This document shows, one piece after another, positions 37,083 through 49,430 of a stretch of 64,000 nt of DNA. The notes under the pieces are model-generated. The model had not been told where the DNA came from. It saw only the letters and a list, made by a program, of their open reading frames with translations, and did no database searches. The DNA is taken from NCBI RefSeq assembly GCF_000499845.2, contig NC_023751.2, positions 14,106,280 through 14,170,279 of the forward strand, given 5' to 3'. Position numbers and translations under genes: made by a program. The stretch comes from Phaseolus vulgaris. Taxonomy: Eukaryota > Streptophyta > Magnoliopsida > Fabales > Fabaceae. Numbering within the stretch: the stretch's first letter is position 1; every line of letters starts with the position of its first letter.

Positions 37083-38384
37083 TGTTTTTCTAAGATTTCT
37101 TCGTTCTTGCACCTTATAAACAACTTAGTTCAGATACGAAGAAGTTAATTATAATCTCATCATGGGATTTTGTATTGTAACTTAAAGTATCGTGAACTTG
37201 AGAGGCAAAGCTACCTCTTAAGCAATATTGTGATTATATGTTCCAATTAAATTTATGATTGTTACATGCGGCCTTTTCTCATGTGATCAAGTAATTATTT
37301 GAACATAATTTCGTTTTGTGTGGCATGGTCATGTAATGTTCTGAATTAGTATAAACATTGTTAAGTAGAAGTTGGAAATTATAAATTTGTTTTTGGCATA
37401 TGTTTGTTGTGGAGACCTTCTCAGTGTCCTTTACTATCTATTGTAACTAATCCTAATTACTTTGACACAGGCGTATAAGTGTGTGTGTGCCCGTATTTTT
37501 TATTTTTATCATTAACATTTTCAAAGTGATAATATTACTAAAAATGATTCAATATTTTATATTTATTAATAATTCACAATTTAAAGGAATTAATAAATAA
37601 AAGGAAATGAAAGAATAAGGTCTGGTTACGAAAGATGTGTGTATATTCGTGCGAGTAGATCTAAAATATATAATAAAAATATTAAAAATAGATAATTATT
37701 CAATTATTAGTTATATGTGTGCATTCTACGGTAATAGTCCATTTCTAAGATTTCTCCCAAGGTTTTTGCACCTTATAAACAACTTAGTTCAAATACGAAG
37801 AAGTTAACGATAATCTCATCACGGGGATTTTGTAACTTAACGTACCGTGAACTTGAGAGGCAAAACTACCTCTTAAGCTATATTGTGATTATATGTTCCA
37901 ATTAAATTTATGATTGTTACATGCGGCCTTTTCGCATGTGATCAAGTAATTATTTGAACATAATTTCTTTTTGTGTGGCATGCTCATGCAATGTTCTGAA
38001 TTAGTAAGTAGAAACTGGAAATTATAAAATTATTTTTGGCATATGTTTGTTGTGAAGACCTTCTAAGTGTCTTTTACTATCTATTGTAACTAATCTTGAT
38101 TACTTTGACACAGGCGTATAAGCCTTTGTGTGTCTACATTTTTATTTTTTTATTAACATTTTCAAAGTCATAATATTACTAAAAATGATTCAATGTTTTA
38201 TATTTATTAATAATTCTCAATTTAATGGAATGAATAAAAAAAAGAAATGAAAGAATAAGGTCTGGTTGCGAAAAATGTGTGTGCATATTCGTGCGAGTAG
38301 ATCTAAAATATAAAATCAAGATATTAAAAATAGTTTATTATTCATTATTTATTTTTATAATTAATTTAATTAGCTCATATGAAT

Positions 38385-38640
38385 ATAATGCACTCCCCAA
38401 CCATCTCCGCCACTAGTCCGACGAGGAAGAGTGCTTTTGGATGTAGAGAAAGACCAATCCGATGAAGAAGAAGGTGGTGAAGAGGATGAGGAAGATGTAG
38501 CCAAGTGTCAGAGTGAACCTCCAATGACTGGACTCTCATAAATTTCCTTGCGGCGAGGACGCGTTAGTGGAGGGAGAGGAAGTATGGACATCGTGGAGAT
38601 TGGAATGTAAAGCATTCTACAGTAAGAGTCCATTTCTAAG
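38385..38640 (-). pseudogene. Array copy 3 of the small membrane-protein ORF, degraded
   Basis: Homologous DNA (GCACTCCCCAACCATCTCCG .. CCAATGACTGGACTCTC .. AGAGTCCATTTCTAAGATTT), but about 65 bp of the C-terminal part (between CCGCCAC and TCCGACGAGG) is missing, along with other substitutions and indels. The start codon region is altered and no long frame survives. Confidence 0.65.
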
Positions 38641-38986
38641 ATTTCTCCTAAGGTTCTTGCACCTTATAGAAAACTTAGTTCAAATACGAAGAAGTTAATT
38701 ATAATCTCATCACATGATTTTGATTTTGTAACTTAACTTACCGTGAACTTGAGAGAGGCAAAGCTACCTCTTAAGCTATATTGTGGTTATATATTCCAAT
38801 TAAATTTCTAATTGTTACATGCGTTCTTTTCGCATGTGATGAAGTAATTATTTGAATATTATTTCTTTTTGTGTGGCATGCTCATGGAATGTTCTGAATT
38901 AGTAGAAACATTATTAAGTAGAAGCTGAAAATTATAAAATTATTTTTTGCATATGTTTGTTGTGGAGACCTTCTAAGTGTCTTTTA

Positions 38987-39303
38987 TTACAGTCAATGAA
39001 GATAAATATTCATTGTCGGATGTGGTGCATCAAATGGAGCGCACGTAATCGCAATTTAGAAATGGAGGTTCTGATGAACCTTAATTGCAAATGAGAAAGA
39101 GACAATAACTCACGCGTAAAAGAGATAAAAACAGAGAAAAAAAATACAAAAGAAATTCTTATTTACTTGTGTATTAGAGAGTAAAATACATGGTGTATAT
39201 ATAAGAAAAAGACTAAGACCTAGATGAAAAAAGAAAAGAAAAGTTGGACCAAACAAACAAAGTCCAATAACTTAAAACAAAAAAACTAAATATGTTAACA
39301 TCC
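38987..39303 (-). mobile_element. ~315-bp dispersed insertion (copy 1), LTR-like
   Basis: Interrupts an array unit exactly where other units read CTTTTACTATCTATTG, so it is an insertion. On the minus strand it begins TGTTAACATATTTAG, has a promoter-like CTTATATATACACCATG, and then CATCAGAACCTCC, which resembles a weak tRNA-Met primer site. It continues with GTGCGCTCCATTTGATGCAC. It shares nearly all its length with 46746-47060. It could be a solo or truncated LTR of a copia-type element; the family is not certain. Confidence 0.6.
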
Positions 39304-39621
39304 TTTACTATCTTGTAATTAATCCTGATTACTTTGACACAGGCGTATAAGCGTATGTGTGTCCGCATTTTTTACTTTTATCATTAACATTTTCAATGTC
39401 ATAATATTACTCAACAATAAAGAAAAAATTGATTCAATATTTTACATTTATTAATAATTCTCTCAATTTAATGAAATGAATAAATAAAAAAAATAAAAGA
39501 ATAAGGTCTGGTTGCGAAAGATGTGTGCATATTCGTACAAGTAGATCTAAAATATAAAATTAAAATATTAAAAATAGATAATTATTCAATTATTAATTAT
39601 ATATGTACATGCGAGTATGTG

Positions 39622-39665
<44 letters not shown>

Positions 39666-39780
39666 TTATTTTCTTTCGTGCAAGTAGATATATAATATGG
39701 TAATTATTAATTATTTAGTTTTATAATTAATTTAATTAGTACATGTACTATGTGCATTGGTATGCCAGTATATATGCATT

Positions 39781-41017
39781 GGTGCAAATACAGACAAATG
39801 TTAAAGAAATCCAAAATAAAAACTATAAAAAAATAGAAAAAAAATTCAACATATCACTCTAAATCCACCAACTATTTGAAGGTAGTAGGATCACACACGT
39901 TGTCAAAATATTCAAACCCTTTTTATTTTGCAAAATCTGAAAATTCTATTAAAAACCAAAAAACAAAATATTAGTACAAGAAAAATATCTAATTATATGA
40001 TTTTTCAAAGATTATTCACTTTTTTTCAAAAGTTTGTCTTTAATTTATATATGTATGAAAATCAATTCGGTTTAGCCCACCTACCTTTATTTCCACAAAA
40101 TTGGGAAAAGAACAGTACACATGTTTACATCTCGTCCGGTTTAATTATATTTGGATAAATCAGTAAATAATATTCTAATTCTTATAATTTTAATTTTACA
40201 CGTATATTTAAAATAAATTTTATATCAATCTTTTAATGGTATTTTAATTTATAATTTAAAACAAAAAAATATATAGTATATCTCAAGCCAAAATTATAGT
40301 TTTAAAGTTTATTATTTAATTATTTTACAACTTAAATTAAAATATATTTCTAAAAATTATAAAACTTACAAAAATAAACATAAATTTTAATATATTATTT
40401 TACGTCAAGAACATATAAAAAAATAGCATGCTGAATATGGTATGAGTACAAATTCTACATAAGTAAATTATATAGAAGTATCTTTATTTTATTTTAAAAG
40501 AAAGTTGAATCGTAGTTATATTTATGTTCAATTATTATCAGTGAAAATGATTTTTTTATGAGTTGTTTTAAATTTTCTACCATAGCTAGACAACTATAAT
40601 GTAGACAATATTAATATAAAAAATGCGATATTTTTTTACATTGATTATCAATTAATATAAAACTTATATATGACATCATTTGTATTTACAAATATAAAAT
40701 ACTTTTACAATAATAAAAAAGAAGCTCAGAAAATATTCTCTACATAAATTCTCTTCACAATCGAAATCAAAAGTGCTATATAAATTTCTCTTAGGATTAT
40801 ATACTTCAAATTTAACTTAATACTAATACCAAAAAAAAATTAAAGTTAATCTATAAATAAACTTGATAAAATTTAACCTAAGTTTAATCAAATTTAAGAT
40901 ACAAAATTTAAAATAAATATTTAACTTTAAGCATTAAATTTAATATCCACCATATTTATAAATAAGTTATCATCTTATATTTTACATTCATTTGCAAAAA
41001 CACACCTAAACACACAC

Positions 41018-41054
<37 letters not shown>

Positions 41055-41900
41055 TTCATAATAAACAAAACAAATAAGAATGAAAGTATGTTCTTTGTTA
41101 TAAAAAAAAGTATTAAATAAAAAAATAATCAATTATTATATTAATTAAATCATATATTATTTTATAAATTAAAAAATATTAGTTTTAAAACAATTTATAT
41201 TATTAATAAAAAATTATGAATTAGTTTTTAAATTTATTAGTATCTAATGTTAGATATATTTTTAAAAACTAACTTATAAATGTTTATTAATAATATAAAC
41301 TATTTTAGTTATTAATAGTTTTTTAATTTATAAAATAGTATTTAACTTAATTCATATAATAATAATTAATTATTTTGTTTTTAAAATTAAATATTTTTTA
41401 ATATTTTTTGTTTAGTGTGAGTTGCAATATATTATTAGTTTTCAATGTAATTTTAGTGGTTAATACATTTGTTATATAAACTTACAGTGTAAATGAGTTT
41501 ATAATGAATTGAAATTTTGCATGCTGTCTAAACAGATGATTATTGTTCTTATATGGGGATTATTAAATAGTTTTCTGAAGCACATTATGTAAGCAAATTT
41601 ATGAATAGATTGAGAATGTGCCTTCCTGATCTTTTATCCATAAATTTATATTAAAATTTGCGACGTGAATCCAAATATCATACAAAGTACACATATTCCA
41701 ACTTAGATTTATATTTTTCTTATTCAATTTTTTATAACATTTTTTCCACCATTTTTTTATATTTTATTTTTTTAGCATGAAATTTATTTTATATTTATAT
41801 TTTTTTCTTTTTATTTATTTATTTTAAGGTGTCGTTAGGTTTATGATAGCCACAAAACACTGACCGATAGTCCACCAATTTTGCCCACAACTAAATTATG

Positions 41901-41957
<57 letters not shown>

Positions 41958-43490
41958 CAAATCGATTTATACTTTTTTATATTATTATACATAAAAACAG
42001 TTATGAATAATACGGAAAAAGACATCTTATATTTTCTAATAGAAAATAATAATTAAAAATAGTGTGTGATTTCATATTGTGTTAGTTAATGAAAAAATAA
42101 GTGATTTATAATTAGTCTTGTTTTTTAAATTTTAAATACAATTTAGAATAAATAAAAATATAAAAGTATGTATATTACATAATATTATAGAAGATATTTA
42201 TTTTTTACTGTTCTCGGTCTAGTAATGTAATATGATTGGATGTAAAACTATAATTATTGTTTTATAGATAATATGTTTTTATTTTAGATGGAGGATGAGT
42301 GAATTAAATAAATCGATTAAAAAAAAAAAGTAAGAGTTCAATTCTTAGTTTAATTTTAGGAAAACCTAAAAAAATCGACCTCTAGAAGACCTCGTAATTT
42401 TGACCGCAGAGAAATGTAACTCAATCATAATTATATTTTTTAAATAACAACACACTAATACAGAAACTAGAAACAGTTGCAAAATTCCGCAACTTATTTC
42501 AAATTATATTCAATCTGTTTTGACTGTTTTATAGATTTTCTAAATTTTATTTAAATTTAAAAATAACTAGAAATCAAAATTTATTTAGACTAGTTCAATC
42601 TTTAAAGATCATTATAACTCATAAAAGTCCTATAATTATAAAAGATTCATTTATTATTATTGTTGGCTTATGCGTATGGGCGAACTATCATCAATAAGTT
42701 AAAAATTTGATCTACATAAATAATGAAAATAACGTGAAATATAAAATTTGGATTAATTAACATTAATTAGACAGTAAAGAAAGAATCATAACGACAAAAA
42801 TTGGATTAAGATTGACTCCATATATATTATGTAAAATCTTAAAATTAGACCGATCACAAATTAAGTTAAAATTATAGTTATTCTTAATTATCTTGGATAT
42901 TATGGGTTTTAGGTGGTCTATATTAACATGTGGTGTAGATTATTATTATTATTATTTTATATTTAAGATTTCATTAATCATTATAATCAATCTAAGTGTG
43001 TGAAATGGTCCAGTTGGAAAGGAAGGTGGATGATATAAAGCTTGCAAGTGACTGAAATTATTCCTTGAACTGTGGAGCCATCAATCAAAATAATGACTTC
43101 TGGTACACCTCCATAATTCATCATCATTCTATTTAAATTATTGGCCATATCAATGTCTTTTGTGCAAATCTTTAATTAGACCCTATACTAAGTTTTTAGC
43201 TGTTCTTCACCTATAGGACCATCCATTGCTTAGATCTCAAGTGCAAATAATTAAACTATAGACTCCAACCCCCTCTTTTTTTTTCTCTTATCTTTCTTTT
43301 ATAATACAAATATTAAAAGTAAGAATGTTCTGGATTGTATTAAATTTTCTTCCTATAAGTTTATCTTTTCTATTACTTAAACATTTCACATCCTATGATT
43401 ATTTTCCCTTTTTAAGTTGGGCGCAATTGAGAAAATGACAATTGTTATTGTTTTTAAGTTTTAAAATAATCTTTGTGTTCGGAGGAAGCT
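39781..43490. other. AT-rich intergenic stretch with long TA microsatellites
   Basis: No supported gene. It contains (CA)n(TA)n at about 40999-41051 and a ~52-bp pure TA run at 41905-41956. The 76-codon frame at 39928-40158 has no domain. Confidence 0.65.
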
Positions 43491-43544
43491 TAAAAGATGA
43501 GGCTTAAAATGTGATTATGTTTTGGTTTGTGTTGCGTTTACTGT

Positions 43545-43785
43545 TAGGACAAATGTTCATTGAATGTTTCGTAATCAATGAAATACGTGTTTTAGTTACT
43601 ATGTGAGAATTAGGTTTAGGGTTATTCATATTTTTCATGAGGAAGATGCGTGTACTGATAAGTTGACTAATTTATGATTTATTCGTAGAGAAACTATTTA
43701 TTGGTATAATAGGTTTCCATTTTGGCTGCTCTTAGAATTTTTTATGAATATGTATAATCTACCTATATATTTTTGTTAACATATG
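43545..43785 (+). pseudogene. RNase H tail of a LINE-like element (remnant)
   Basis: The frame from 43621 to 43779 reads VIHIFHEEDACTDKLTNL, a stop, then FIRRETIYWYNRFPFW and a final MYNLPIYFC. This matches the end of the RNase H domain found in plant non-LTR retrotransposon and 'ribonuclease H' proteins, whose usual wording is H-FREGN-CADKLAN .. W .. P .. DR.GLP.YR (from memory). The in-frame stop and drifted residues mark it as dead. Nothing of the reverse transcriptase is seen upstream. Confidence 0.5.
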
Positions 43786-46745
43786 AGTTTTGGTTTAGTT
43801 CTCTTTATTTTTGTATTTTTTTTATAATAATATTTTTTTTCATGTAATGATAAATGATTGTTGTTATTTGAGATGTCAACTTAAATTGCATAATGATATC
43901 TAACATAAAAACTTTTATTTTAAAAAAATAAAATTAAAATGATAAATAAAAAAAAGAGAAAAACAAGAGAGAAAAAAAAACATAATAGTTTCGGGTTGCT
44001 TTAACCATGGATAATCCATTATTAGGAGTTTAAGTGTAAACCCATATCACTCCTACAAAAGAATTGTTAAATTCAAAATAACTAAATAAATGTATAAATA
44101 ATACTCATGAAATTTAAAATACGAAAAATATTTTTAATAAGAGAAATACAGTGAACTTATTTTTCTAATTTGGAAAACTTTTTGAAATAAGACAATGTGA
44201 GATTCGCCTCTCGTACAATTTCTTTCTCTTTATAAATGAGATATAATCTATAGAAGATTTTGAAATACTACAAATTGTTAAACAGTAATTACAACGTCAC
44301 AACATAACGAGTTTCTTGAATGCTTCAACTACCAATAAAATCAATAGAATGATCATCTTTCACCAGGACTAACTCAATTCACAACATGATTTTCATAATT
44401 CTTTTCTTCAAGGCAAAAAATATAACTAATGAAAAATGTGTAACTTTCCATATATTTCCTATTACTATCTCTTAAAAATATTCCACTAGTTGCTAAACCA
44501 GATTATCACTAAAAAATTCATCAACATTGCATTTAATAATGTTTATCCTCAAAGAATTTCATTGTAATATGAGCATTTTCACTAAATTTTTTTATTAAAT
44601 AATAAGTAAATTTAAAAACAATAAATAATTAATTATTATATTAACTAAATTATATATTATTTTGGAAATTAAAAAAATATTGATATAAACAGTAGTTTTA
44701 TTATTAATAAAAATTTATAAAATAATTTTTAAATTTATTTATTTATAAATTTGTTATTTTAGCTACTAAATATAAAACCTTAATCCCATTTGTAGTCACA
44801 ACGTCTCTTTTAGATATTTTGCTAGTTCATATGAAATTTATAGTTAATCAAACTCTATTATTAAATTCAAACGAATTACTTTTAAAAGAATTGAAAAAAA
44901 TTGCAAACCAAATTTAAATGAAAAAAACCCTAAAAAAACTGGTCCCAACCAACACTTTCTATAACTATTATTTAGATCACAATTAAGTGGCATTAAAGAA
45001 AATATATCTTTGCCATATGATTATACTTACTTAAAATCTTGATAAACATTATTATAAATGTATTATTATTTGAACACATTTTTGTCAAAAGTGGCAGTTT
45101 CACCCTACTCTTGATTGATTCCAATACAAGTGGAAAGATATGCCACATTTCTCACATCACTTTCTAAAAGGAAAGTTCAACTTTGGATGACTTTTACATT
45201 CTATCTTCCCATTACATCAACTTAGAAGAATAATGAAAGAGGGTTCTAATAATGCAGCAACCAACCTTGACGACAAAGATAAATTGAAATGCACATGGAG
45301 AACAAATACATATAACACAGTTTTTTTTCGCAGACCAGTGCAATTTAATTTTGAATTTTAAAAATGGATAAATTAAAATTTATTTTTGAATTGGACAAAT
45401 AGTATCTACAAAAAGTATGAGTTAATTTCAAATAAATAGTATTATATGGTGGCAGTTTTTTTTTTTTAAATCGTATTTTAATTCGACTTCAATATGTTTT
45501 TAAAATGTTAAGAAAACTGAAATAGTACGACTTCAATACGATTTTAGTAATTATAAAGAAACTATTTAAAATGTTACGGGTCAAATTCAATTTTTTTAAA
45601 AACAAAAGTTATTAATTTTTTAAATTTTTTTCTTAAACGACGTAATAATTTAAAAAATATTTAGTTATATTATGTTAATTGAAAAAAATATATGAAAACT
45701 AATAATAATAATAATAATAATAAAATATTAAATATAAGATGCTAAAAAAATCGAAAATCTAAAACTAGAACGTGAAGATTATATAATAAAATATATTTGA
45801 TTATATTTGTAATACTGTATTAATATTTATATTCATAATAATCAATAATGCAACAGTGTATAGTTAATTATATATTTTTCTTATAAATTTGCTGATTTTG
45901 TCCTGAAATTTGTTTCTCCTAAAAATAGTCATATTTTTTGTATTTTTATTTTATTTCTCAGATTTTTCTTCATATATTCGTCTACATGAACAGCAGTGTA
46001 AATGAGATGCATGCACTACTGGGGGAATAATATTTATAAGAAATTGATACCTAAAAGTGTAATAATAATAATAGTAATGATTATAAAAAAAATATGAAAT
46101 AACATTGTGTAAGGTGGTGGTCCAAAAATTCCACTTTTCTTCTGTCACTATCACAAATCCCTCTCTTCTTATTGTCTTTAAAAAATAAAAGAGTATAAAT
46201 GTTTTTGTTTTAGAGATTGGGATGAAAATCTATCTCAGAATAGAGAGTGCAAGTGTTGCATACATTTAGGAGAAAAAGACATTTATTTTACTGGTCTTGT
46301 CTATTATTAATATATTATCTTTTATTGTGTTAATTAATTTTATTTTGTGACATTCTTAATTTATCTCACTCAGTCAGTAGTTGTAACTTGTAACCAACAT
46401 ATTTTTAAGTGGTGCAGTCATTTTCATGTTAGCTGCAAAGATAGACCACACTTCAAACCACCATAACTGTATCTTTCCTTACTTACCCATCCACTCACAA
46501 CTGTCTTCAAAACCTTTCAACTACACTTCACATATCAAAATCAGTTGCACATGTTCTCCACTCTGTCAAAGTCATTTTCACATAAGTTAATATGCCAATC
46601 AATGTTTTAAAAATCACAATAATAATTTATAAATATCCCCTAATAAGTGAGAAAATTGAATAATAAGAAACAAAGTGCAATTCTAGGACCAAACAAGTTT
46701 TATTGAGTTTGTTATATAGTTAAAGAGAATTTATCTAGACATTTA
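43786..46745. other. AT-rich intergenic stretch, no gene seen
   Basis: No supported gene. A short (TAA)n tract lies at about 45700-45723. The frame at 45951-46154 lacks any domain. Confidence 0.6.
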
Positions 46746-47060
46746 TATTGTATTATAGTTAATGAAGATGAATATTTCTTGTATGATGTGGTGCATCAAA
46801 TGGAGCGCACGTTCGTAATGGAAAAAATGAGGTTCTGATGAATTCTAATTGCAAATGAAAAAGAGACAATGACTTAAGTATAAAAGAAAGAAAAACAAGG
46901 AAAAAAATACAAAATAAATTCTTATTTACTTGTGTATTACGGAATAAAATACATGGTGTATATATAAGAAAAAACTAAGATCTAGTTGAAACAGAAAAGA
47001 AAAGTTGAATCAAACAAACAAAACCTAATAACTTAAAACAGAAAAACTAAATATGTGAAC
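46746..47060 (-). mobile_element. ~315-bp dispersed insertion (copy 2), LTR-like
   Basis: Same element as at 38987: shares GTGGTGCATCAAATGGAGCG, AATTGCAAATGA, TTCTTATTTACTTGTGTATT, ACATGGTGTATATATAAG and AAAAACTAAATATGT. The flanks TATTG / TATTA suggest a 5-bp target duplication with one mismatch, but AT content makes this weak. Confidence 0.6.
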
Positions 47061-47268
47061 ATATTAGTTAAAATAACATTTTTATCAATAAAAATCATAT
47101 AAGCGACCTATAAATCAAAACAAACATGTGGATGTTGTAAATAAATGTATTTAACTATATTGTACACTATTAAAAAATTATTAAATAAAAATTAATTTTA
47201 AAGATTAAAAATAATTAGTTATTATATTGACTATTATTTTATAAATTAAATAAATTATTGGTTTCTAT

Positions 47269-47385
47269 TGTTGGAGATCCCACATCGACTAGAGATTAGA
47301 GCCTTTCATTGTATATAAGTGGGTGCAAACCTCAATCCTATGAGTCGGTTTTATGGGGTTGAATTAGGTTTAAAATCCAGTTCGA
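47269..47385 (+). mobile_element. Short LTR (TRIM-like), truncated at its 3' end
   Basis: Begins TGTTGGAGATCCCACATCGA and follows the copy at 14271 closely (AAGTGGGTGCAAACCTCAA, GGTTGAATTAGG), up to AATCCAGTTCG. It then breaks off just before the expected primer-binding site TGGTATCAGAG. The next bases belong to the copia coding remnant. Confidence 0.75.
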
Positions 47386-47388
47386 TGA

Positions 47389-49430
47389 AGAGCTCTGCTG
47401 CGCTTCTCTCTTCATAGTCTTAATAGTAGTCACACTATTACATGCAATTTTTGTGATAAATATGGTCATACTGAGGCTGTTTGTTTTTGCAAAGTGGGTT
47501 TTCCTTGTGGTAATGTTAAAACCTCAAAGTTTTCTTTTACTAGAAAAGTCTGCACTTTTTGTAATCGTCTTGGCCACACTGTTGACACCTGTTATAAAAA
47601 GCATGGGTTCCCTCCTGGCTACAAATTCACCAATTGGACATCCCAAGCCAATAATATGATTACTACTGACACTTTTTCTGAGCTTTTTCCTAAAGAACAG
47701 GATGTAAAGGGGATTCAACTTACATCACAACAGTGTCAATTCCTTACCAACATTTTGCGTCAGCAAAACCTTGAGGATCCTGCCCCTCACACTCAAATTA
47801 ATCAAGTCGGCACCATCTCTACGGATGAAATCCCCAATACTGAGCATTCTTCAACAGGTAAGTTTCTCTCTTCACTATCTTTTATAAAAGAACCTTGGAT
47901 TATTGATTCTGGTGCCACTGATCATGTTTGTCACAATTTGAACGTTTTTACTACTTATACTAAAATTAAACCTGTCTTAATTAGTCTTCCAAATGGTCAA
48001 ATTGTTTATGCCACATATTCTAGTTTAGTACGATTTTCTGATCAGTTTTATTTGTCTGATGTGTTATACGTGCCTCATTTTCAATTAAACTTAATATCTG
48101 TTTCTAAACTCACACACCAACTTAAATGCACTTTAACTTTCACTTCAACCCACTGCATTATACAAGACAATCTCACTCAAGAGAGGACTGGTATAGTTAA
48201 AGCCACCGTTGGCTTGTACCTTGTCACTACCTTGCCTGCTTCTAGTCATTCTAAACCGCATTGTTTTGCTCCTTTTATTAATTGTAATATCACAGACAAA
48301 ACACTATGGCATTATAGACTAGGACACCCTTCACATGAAAGATTACATGTCTTAAGCAAACAATACTCTTTTATTACTGTTGATATTCATCATGTATGTG
48401 ACACTTGTAGTCGTGCAAAACAGAGAAAACTTCCTTTCACTTTAAGTAATACTGTTACCTCTGTTATTTTTGATCTTGTACACTTTGATATTTGGGGACC
48501 ATGTTCCATAATTTCTATGCAAGGTTTTCGTTATTTCTTGACTATTGTTGATGATTACTCGCGTTATACTTGGGTTATTCTGCTGCATAACAAATCTGAA
48601 GTGCGTCAACACATCATTAACTTCACTGTTTTCGTTCAAAATCATTTCAAAACTAATATCAAAACGATTCGTATTGACAATGGCGTTGAGTTTGCTATGT
48701 CAAATTTTTATGCTTCAAAGGAAATTATACATAAAAAATATTGTGTTGAAACACCACAACAAAATGGCATTGTAGAACGTAAACATCAACACATACTAAA
48801 TGTAACCCGGGCTTTACTTTTTCAAGCAAATCTTCCTCCTATTTTTTGGGAATTTGCTGTAAATCATGTTGTTTTCTTAATAAATGCTATTCCTACTCCA
48901 TTACTTGATAACATCACTCCTCATGAAAAGTTGTTTGGAAAACCATATGACATTTCCTTTCTAAAAGTGTTTGGTTGTCTCTGTTATGCTAGTACCATTA
49001 CTGCACATAGGAAAAAATTAGATGATAGATCTATCAAAGGTATTTTTCTTGGCTTCCCGCAAAATACAAAAGGTTATATTATCTTAAATTTAAAGTTTCA
49101 TAGCATAGAGATATTAAGACATGTAATCTTTCATGAAAACCACTTTCCATATAAATTGGACAGTGGCTTGCATAAGGACCCTAACACTTTATCTCTCCCT
49201 ATTTCTAATGCATATAATTCTGCTTTTGATTTTTTTTCTGATACTGCACCTCTTGTCGAGCCATGTGCCTCTGCTCCTGCATCCAACATTGCACCTCCAT
49301 CAGAATTATCACCGCCTACATCTCCAGGAAGCATCTCACCCCAATTTTCAATTTCCAAGAAGATCAGCTCGTCCTCACCGACAACCAATAATTTTTAAAT
49401 TATTATCTAATTATTTGATAAGGTTTTAAC
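47389..49430 (+). pseudogene. Truncated Ty1-copia gag-pol (zinc knuckles, protease, integrase)
   Basis: Open from 47389 to 49398 with no ATG at the 5' end. In order: a zinc knuckle CNFCDKYGHTEAVC (C-X2-C-X4-H-X4-C) and a second, CTFCNRLGHTVDTC; retroviral-type aspartic protease WIIDSGATDHVC; gag-pre-integrase LWHYRLGHPSHERL with CDTC; an integrase core with catalytic residues in HFDIWGP, RIDNGVEF and NGIVERKH; then KVFGCLCYAS and DDRSIKGIFLGF. The linker RRSARPHRQP that normally leads into reverse transcriptase is in another frame (ending at 49429), so there is a frameshift near 49360. Reverse transcriptase, RNase H and the 3' LTR are absent. The gag N-terminus and primer site are also gone. 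It is a dead element; the integrase signature residues are preserved. Confidence 0.92.

Larger units (their letters stand above)
34260..39780. repeat. ~1.08-kb tandem segmental array, 6 full or partial units
   Basis: The anchor around GCGT.TGTGTGTCCG followed by ATTTTTTATTTTTATCATTA recurs at about 34277, 35313, 36403, 37471, 38114 and 39343. Further shared landmarks are GTGCGAGTAGATCTAAAATA, TAATTTAATTAGTTCATATG, a TA microsatellite (35596-35633, 36673-36700, 39622-39661), ACATGCGGCCTTTTCTCATG and TTTGACACAGGCGTATAAG. Units at 35313 and 36403 are full length and carry the small ORF described separately. The unit at 37471 has lost most of the ORF part (about 640 bp long). The unit at 38114 carries a decayed ORF and a ~315-bp insertion. 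The first and last are partial. Confidence 0.85.

Noticed and set aside
49131..49388. Minus-strand ORF under the end of the copia fragment
   Set aside because: It is an antisense shadow of the integrase-to-RT linker region.
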